Below, piece after piece: positions 37,929-42,448 of a stretch of 42,448 nt of DNA. A model generated the notes under the pieces. That model did not search any database and had not been told where the DNA came from. It saw only the letters and a list, made by a program, of their open reading frames with translations. Source of the stretch: a virus; IMG/VR virus record IMGVR_UViG_3300010885_036301, positions 1 to 42,448 of that record; one strand, written 5' to 3'. The first letter of the stretch is position 1. Each line of letters opens with the position of its first letter. Both the position numbers and the translations under genes were made by a program.

Positions 37929-39494
37929 CTATATGGCACCAGAAAATTCATCATCTGTCATTGATTCAAATGTCGCTTGTATATTTTTTTTATCATTTGC
38001 TAATTGCAAACAACGAAGATCAATTGTGTTATCAGCTAATAAATGCTTTACAACTACTGCTCGTTTTTGACCGCTTCTATCAAGTCGGTAAACTACCTGT
38101 TCCCAATCTTCAGGATCAATTGGAATGTCATAAACATACATCATACTAAAACTAGATTGAAGTCCGTCTATACCTCTGGCAATGCTTGCACTATTTGCAA
38201 CGATAAATCTAACAGTTCCCCTTTTCGCCATTTCAATAAGTTCGTCCCTGTCTTCGTCCGAAGTGTCTCCAAAGTAGCTACGAGTAATTCCGATTTTGTT
38301 AAGAGCCTCTGTAAGTAATCTAATATTAGCTCTGTAAGAAGTAATGATAATGCAATTCTCTTCATGGTCTTCAATATCGTCCAAAAGAGCTTCAATTTTG
38401 CTAGGCGAAGTCGTAATCTGTTCGAACTCACTAAAACTACCTCCGGTCATTTGTCTGAATTTATGAAACAAGCTACCTTTACTTTTCATGGTGACTATTT
38501 CACCATTTTCTTTGATGTATTCTAAATCTCTTTTTATCTTTTTATACGCTTTTGATTCTTCAGAATTAAGGTCAAACAAGATGTTTTCATGGACAACTTC
38601 AGGCAAGCCTTCTGGTCGCTCGGCATAAAAAACAAATGGCTTTATTTGATTGTAAACGTCTTCTAGCCTAAGTTCAGACCTTTTTAAGGCAATGGTAATA
38701 TTGTCAATTTCGGCTTCAAGTTTTGCTTTGAATGCAAGTTGTTTGTCGCTTAGAATTGATTTTCGATTTATGCTATCAAGCTTGACCTGCATATCATTAA
38801 CGTCAGTCCAAGTCATGGTCTTGGGATAGCCACCCTTCCCATCTGCAAACTTAACAAACATCTTGACCGCATATTTGTATTCAAAAACAGAATAAGTTCT
38901 CTCTTTCCAAAAAAACTCTTTAAGCAATTCCATTTGCGCCCATATGTCTGTTACTGCTTTTGGAGTAGGAGTTCCATTAAGAATAATTCTATATTTCGCA
39001 TTGTGGCAAATGGTAAGAACACGTTTAGTTCTTTCAGATTTAGGATTCTTAAACTTTCCAGACTCGTCAAATATTAGAAATACTTTTCTTGTATCAAAAA
39101 GAAACTTAATAGTATTCATAAATTTTTCGTTGTATCTTTGAAAAGATTCTACTGACATCATGTATATTGGAAACTTATCGTATTTTAAATAAGCTTTTAA
39201 TTCATCCATGTACCATTTTGTTCCAGCTTTTACTGAATCCCAAACAATCCATTTAGGATCAAGATCGGAATGCTCGGGTATCTGATCTTTCCAAGTTTTG
39301 AATACATTTTTAGGACAAACAATAACCATTGAATCTATATGATTTTCATTTTTTAGCTTTTCTACTATAGCTAATGTAGTTAAGGTTTTTCCTCTTCCCG
39401 GCTTATAAAGAAGCCCAGAGAAACCATGAGTCATCATGTTCGCATAAGCGAGTTCTATGTGATTTGCTTGGTAATCTCTGGGCAAAGTTTTCAT
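37929..39494 (-). CDS. SNF2-like DEAD/DEAH-box helicase
   Basis: A 521-residue superfamily 2 enzyme. Motifs in order: Q-like LPRDYQ (4-9), Walker A KPGRGKT (31-37), VIVCPKNVFKTWKDQ (motif Ia region), DESGKFKN with D143/E144 (motif II), LNGTP (172-176, motif III), then ITSYRANIRLL, FIVANSASIARGIDG (motif V) and QVVYRLDRSGQ (motif VI). Short phage helicases of this type occur in replication or recombination modules. ATPase and helicase motifs are intact. The gene overlaps the HTH-like gene upstream by 4 nt. Confidence 0.9.
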   Translation of the reverse strand: MKTLPRDYQANHIELAYANMMTHGFSGLLYKPGRGKTLTTLAIVEKLKNENHIDSMVIVCPKNVFKTWKDQIPEHSDLDPKWIVWDSVKAGTKWYMDELKAYLKYDKFPIYMMSVESFQRYNEKFMNTIKFLFDTRKVFLIFDESGKFKNPKSERTKRVLTICHNAKYRIILNGTPTPKAVTDIWAQMELLKEFFWKERTYSVFEYKYAVKMFVKFADGKGGYPKTMTWTDVNDMQVKLDSINRKSILSDKQLAFKAKLEAEIDNITIALKRSELRLEDVYNQIKPFVFYAERPEGLPEVVHENILFDLNSEESKAYKKIKRDLEYIKENGEIVTMKSKGSLFHKFRQMTGGSFSEFEQITTSPSKIEALLDDIEDHEENCIIITSYRANIRLLTEALNKIGITRSYFGDTSDEDRDELIEMAKRGTVRFIVANSASIARGIDGLQSSFSMMYVYDIPIDPEDWEQVVYRLDRSGQKRAVVVKHLLADNTIDLRCLQLANDKKNIQATFESMTDDEFSGAI

Positions 39495-39769
39495 TCATTA
39501 TCCTTGGGAATTAATTCTTCAATAATGTCCAAATTGTCATAACAATTTGGGTAAATTTCTGTAACAGGCTTTCCCAATACTTTTTCTAATTTTCTTTCTG
39601 TTTTGAAGGATGGTTCACGTTTTCCGTTACACAAATCCCTACAAGTCAAATCGGCAATGTTTAGAATTCTAGCCAACAAAGGAATGTTTATTCCCTTTTG
39701 CAAAGCAAATTCTTTAATATTATTTGTATAAGTTCCTTTTTCTGCGGGAATAGAAGGATAATTATTCAC
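39491..39769 (-). CDS. HTH-like protein, 92 aa
   Basis: I chose GTG at 39769 (MNNYPSIPAEKGTYTNNIKE) because AGGAGG is 6 nt upstream; a GTG twelve codons earlier has no site. Residues 17-75 follow the XRE pattern: IKEFALQKGINIPLLARIL, NIADLTCRDLCNGKREPSF as turn and recognition helix, KTERKLEKVLGKPVTEIYP. It overlaps the glycosyltransferase end and the helicase start, so it is translationally coupled in the operon. It may regulate the right-arm promoters. Confidence 0.7.
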   Translation of the reverse strand: MNNYPSIPAEKGTYTNNIKEFALQKGINIPLLARILNIADLTCRDLCNGKREPSFKTERKLEKVLGKPVTEIYPNCYDNLDIIEELIPKDNE

Positions 39770-41021
39770 TGCAAGCCTCCTCAAAAATTGATCTCCACTT
39801 TCCACCTATTGACTCGTCATCCCAATCTTTAACCCATTCCAGAGCAAGCTTTGCTTTTCTTTTCGATTGTTCATTATTTTGCGTCATAAAAAATAATTGG
39901 GTTGACATTTCTTTTACATCTGTCAATGGTCGAATAATATTGTTATCTGGATTTCCAAGACAAAAAGTGTTTCCATTATTTCCAGAAGGAATTAGAGTGC
40001 CACGGATTCCATATTCAGATTCGCTTTTACCAACGATTTCAGTTATTGAGGTGTTGTCGGGGAACATGACAGGCGTACCGCAAGCCATTGATTCGGTCAA
40101 GGACAAGCCCCAACCCTCTCCAAGCGTGGTGCTGATACATACGTCAGCAGTCGAGTAGATGACAGACACTTGATCTTCTGGAACCCCAACAAGGGGGTCG
40201 TACCGGGAGGGGTCTGGACAAGCCCAATCAACTCCCCAAACTAATCCATATTGAGATGCAAAATCTAGAATGTTTCCGCCAATGTCGGCAGGATTTGATA
40301 AAAGAAACAAATAAGATTTAGGATGTTTTTTGTGAAACATGGAGAAAGCACTAAACGTTCTGCTTAAATCTTTTCTAGGTTGATTCCTATTTACATTTAT
40401 CACAATAAACTTATCTGATACTTCTTTACCCCAAAAATTTTCCCGCATCGCTTCCCTTGCTTGACCAAGAGGTTTGAAAATAGATTTATCAGTTCCATGA
40501 TAAATTACATCCATATTTTTTAGTCTTGGCAACTGACGAGCGCAAAGAGACCTTCCCCACTCTGTATAACAAACAGGATAATCTGATAACGCAACAGATT
40601 TTGTAATCCAGTCTGGAAAAGGGTTTGCGTCAATTGGAAAGTAATAAATAATCTTAAATTTTTTTATAAGCATATTTCTTAATTCAATAATCTTTTCCAT
40701 CAAATTTTTCATGACGAAAGTATCTTGCAGGATGAAGAGAATGTCTACTTTTCCAGTAGCGAGAAAGCGCATGAGCTTTCCTGTACCATATGGATCAAAC
40801 TGTTTTCCAGCTTCAAAAGGCGGGTACACATCGTATAGGAGAGGTTTTTCTTTATAAATATCCGGTTTGTATGGGTCGCCAAAATACGATATTCCCAAAA
40901 CATCAATAGAATACTTTTCTTCATCATATATTTGGCGAATAATATTTTTAACAACTTTGCCAAATCCTGTAATACCGTGCGGATTGTCTCCCCAAAATAA
41001 AACTTTTTTTGGTTCACTCAT
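39762..41021 (-). CDS. Glycosyltransferase, GT4-like
   Basis: A 419-residue GT-B fold protein. The N-terminal domain begins VLFWGDNPHGITGFGKVVKN. The C-terminal domain has VINVNRNQPRKDLSRTFSAF and STTLGEGWGLSLTESMACGT, the E-x7-E-type donor-binding signature (EGWGLSLTE) of retaining GT4 enzymes. It should transfer a sugar from a nucleotide donor. Next to a nucleotide-sugar dehydratase it may modify phage DNA, a virion protein or the host surface. ATG at 41021 overlaps the stop of the gene before (ATGA). Confidence 0.85.
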   Translation of the reverse strand: MSEPKKVLFWGDNPHGITGFGKVVKNIIRQIYDEEKYSIDVLGISYFGDPYKPDIYKEKPLLYDVYPPFEAGKQFDPYGTGKLMRFLATGKVDILFILQDTFVMKNLMEKIIELRNMLIKKFKIIYYFPIDANPFPDWITKSVALSDYPVCYTEWGRSLCARQLPRLKNMDVIYHGTDKSIFKPLGQAREAMRENFWGKEVSDKFIVINVNRNQPRKDLSRTFSAFSMFHKKHPKSYLFLLSNPADIGGNILDFASQYGLVWGVDWACPDPSRYDPLVGVPEDQVSVIYSTADVCISTTLGEGWGLSLTESMACGTPVMFPDNTSITEIVGKSESEYGIRGTLIPSGNNGNTFCLGNPDNNIIRPLTDVKEMSTQLFFMTQNNEQSKRKAKLALEWVKDWDDESIGGKWRSIFEEACSE

Positions 41022-41287
41022 TCATCTTGCTCTTGAAGAAATGGAGAAATATCTGGCTTTGAAGGAGTTCCGTTTAAAGGTTTAGAATCTGTAGCAAGGA
41101 TGAGATTGGTATTGAACTGAGCAACATGAGTTTGTTTAATTACATCCAGAATAGAAATAACTTCAAAAACTGAAATATTTTTTGGGTCTTGGTGAATGTT
41201 AATTCCTTGAGGGGTAAGTACTACTTTAAGTTCGTAGCTTCTAATAGAATCATTAACATTCTTTTGAATCGTTTTGGCGTTAGGCAT
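41018..41287 (-). CDS. Hypothetical protein between sugar genes, 89 aa
   Basis: ATG at 41287 (MPNAKTIQKNVNDSIRSYEL) has AAGGAG 6 nt upstream; the longer frame to 41314 lies in the previous gene. The product is mixed beta/alpha (LKVVLTPQGINIHQDPKNIS, VFEVISILDVIKQTHVAQFN) with a disordered end. It overlaps both neighbours by 4-8 nt. It could be an accessory factor of sugar modification or an unrelated small gene. No family recognised. Confidence 0.65.
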   Translation of the reverse strand: MPNAKTIQKNVNDSIRSYELKVVLTPQGINIHQDPKNISVFEVISILDVIKQTHVAQFNTNLILATDSKPLNGTPSKPDISPFLQEQDE

Positions 41288-42293
41288 TTTTTTCTCCTTG
41301 AAATTTGTCAACATAGAATTTTACAGTACGTTTAAATTGATGTCTAAATGAATCTTTATGTTGTGCAATTACTTGATTTATCAAATCAGGATTTGTTGAA
41401 ATAAGTTTTTTTGATTTAGACCAATATTTTTTATCGTTTCCGGGTCTATCTTTTATTGTTTGTATATTAGAATCAATGTTGTGTTCTTTAATAAGAAATT
41501 CTTTGATCATTTCGATTATTGTAGTATTTGGAATACAATATGATCCATCAAGATTTATGTTGTAGTGATTATTAATTTTTCCATTTGAAATAATTTGTTG
41601 AATAGCAAATGAATGGAATCCTACTGATACCCATTGCCTGTGGTGCTTTCCTGCGTGTAAGAGCATTGGTCTTCCTTCCACGGCATTCTTGATATTAAGA
41701 GGGATGAATTTTTCTTCATTTTGGAATTCCCCAAATGTATTGCAACCGTGAGAGATAGTGTATGGTATTCCGTAAGTATTCCCATAAGCCTCAACAATAT
41801 GATCAGAAGACGCTTTCGAGGCTGAATAAGGATTGCCCGGATTGTACCTCTTGGATTCCGTAATAGAAACACCAGAAATTGAACCGTAGACTTCATCCGT
41901 GGAGACATGGTGAAAAAGGACATTTTTTTTATTGCTCCAAAATAACTTTGCACTTTCTAATAAATTTTGAGTTCCATTAATATTTGTCAATATAAATTTG
42001 CTTGGGTTTCCAATGCTATTTGTTACATGACTTTCTGCCGCAAAATGAACTATAAGATCAATATTGTTATGTTCTATTACCCATTTAATTGCTTCTTCAT
42101 TAATATCTAAATTATAGAAGAAAACAAATTCTGATTGAAACTGTTCAATCAAATTAGTGTTAGAAGCATAAGTACAAGAATCAACAATAGTTATTGTTTC
42201 AAATGATTTTAATGCAATACAATCTTTTACATATTGGCTACCGATAAATCCAAGTCCTCCGGTAACAAGAACATTTTTAAATTTTCTATTCAT
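41280..42293 (-). CDS. NAD-dependent dTDP-glucose 4,6-dehydratase-like enzyme
   Basis: A 337-residue extended short-chain dehydrogenase. TGGLGFIG (11-18) binds NAD. VHFAAESHV, HHVSTDEVYGS and YSASKASSDH (the YxxxK catalytic pair) are all close to RmlB. The later EKFIPLNIKNAVEGRPMLLH and KDRPGNDKKYWSKSKKL segments also follow RmlB, including the RPGxD..Y motif. It should convert a dTDP- or related NDP-hexose to the 4-keto-6-deoxy form. The IGG near the C-terminal strand is replaced by INLDG. GAGG precedes the ATG, and a consensus-like promoter lies 22 nt further upstream. Confidence 0.88.
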   Translation of the reverse strand: MNRKFKNVLVTGGLGFIGSQYVKDCIALKSFETITIVDSCTYASNTNLIEQFQSEFVFFYNLDINEEAIKWVIEHNNIDLIVHFAAESHVTNSIGNPSKFILTNINGTQNLLESAKLFWSNKKNVLFHHVSTDEVYGSISGVSITESKRYNPGNPYSASKASSDHIVEAYGNTYGIPYTISHGCNTFGEFQNEEKFIPLNIKNAVEGRPMLLHAGKHHRQWVSVGFHSFAIQQIISNGKINNHYNINLDGSYCIPNTTIIEMIKEFLIKEHNIDSNIQTIKDRPGNDKKYWSKSKKLISTNPDLINQVIAQHKDSFRHQFKRTVKFYVDKFQGEKNA

Positions 42294-42314
42294 TTTTACC
42301 TCTACTATCCATAT

Positions 42315-42343
42315 AGTCTAACACGTTATGGTTTACTTGTCAA
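42315..42343 (-). promoter_or_regulatory. Sigma70-type promoter for the sugar/helicase operon
   Basis: On the minus strand, TTGACA (42338-42343), 17-nt spacer, TAGACT (42315-42320). It lies across the end of the preceding gene and immediately upstream of the dehydratase, so it can drive dehydratase, glycosyltransferase, HTH and helicase genes. Confidence 0.85.
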
Positions 42344-42448
42344 CACAAGCGGAAACAAAGGAAGCTTTCTGTCTCGCTCAGACATGACTATAAAGCTAGG
42401 GTGTTTATCTATTGTATTTAAATTTACTAATCCATAATGAGAATATCC
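42326..42448 (-). CDS. C-terminal end of a hypothetical protein, cut by window edge
   Basis: Forty codons are open from the right edge to TAA at 42326: GYSHYGLVNLNTIDKHPSFI, VMSERDRKLPLFPLVLTSKP. No start is visible. The coding sequence extends through the -35 box of the next operon's promoter. Too little is seen to name a family. Confidence 0.55.
   Translation of the reverse strand, partial: GYSHYGLVNLNTIDKHPSFIVMSERDRKLPLFPLVLTSKP

Noticed and set aside
1-42448. Window as a closed circular or complete genome
   Set aside because: Joining the ends places the two cut minus-strand frames out of register, no terminal repeat is visible, and no polymerase is present. It is better treated as part of a larger genome.

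Overview
The window is 42.4 kb of a tailed bacteriophage with a contractile tail (myovirus-type). Evidence for this is a complete run of packaging, capsid, neck, sheath, tube, tape-measure, baseplate, fibre and lysis genes in the usual order. Most of the sequence is AT-rich. Starts are ATG, GTG or TTG behind Shine-Dalgarno sequences, and several promoters are close to the sigma70 consensus, so the host is a bacterium. A perfect sigma54-type -24/-12 match suggests a host with RpoN, and the M15 endolysin with a GTA-type holin would suit a Gram-negative host. Both are inferences. No integrase or excisionase is visible. Both window ends cut through minus-strand genes, so more genome lies on each side.

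Layout. (1) Positions 1-3581, minus strand: a tightly packed operon of about a dozen small unrecognised proteins, probably early genes. Its wider gene junctions carry a recurrent paired-hairpin element. The operon is read from a consensus promoter at 4392-4420 through about 720 nt of non-coding, hairpin-rich sequence (3676-4391), which may be a long structured leader or ncRNA. (2) Positions 4430-9190, plus strand: a divergent promoter region, a 774-residue PrimPol/P-loop-ATPase replication protein, then about 2 kb that is mostly non-coding. That stretch holds TGACTCA heptamers, three copies of a ~109-bp repeat, a dense field of AT-rich inverted repeats (possible origin), a sigma54-type promoter inside a palindrome, and a short GC-rich gene with its own strong terminator. 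(3) Positions 9192-32392, plus strand: small and large terminase, portal, protease/scaffold with a nested scaffold start, decoration and major capsid proteins, head-tail connectors, sheath, tube, tail-assembly chaperones joined by a -1 frameshift site, tape measure, baseplate (hub, spike, gp25-like, J, I-like), repetitive fibre, membrane coiled-coil protein, endolysin and holin. (4) Positions 32395-42448, minus strand: micro-ORFs, an XRE regulator, a local GC-rich block, a membrane coiled-coil protein, a VRR-NUC-type nuclease, a putative ssDNA-binding protein, an SNF2-like helicase, a second HTH-like protein, a glycosyltransferase and a nucleotide-sugar dehydratase.

How it works together. Divergent transcription starts near 4.4-4.6 kb and near the right end. 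The PrimPol, helicase, nuclease and putative ssDNA-binding protein form a partial replication/recombination set with no DNA polymerase in the window, so host polymerase or genes outside the window are probably used. The dehydratase and glycosyltransferase suggest sugar modification of a virion protein, DNA or the host surface. The DUF2213-, DUF1073-, DUF2184- and DUF4054-like head proteins form a combination I recall from other myoviruses. The parts least explained by known phage biology are the paired-hairpin junctions, the long non-coding leader, the 109-bp repeats and the sigma54-type palindrome.
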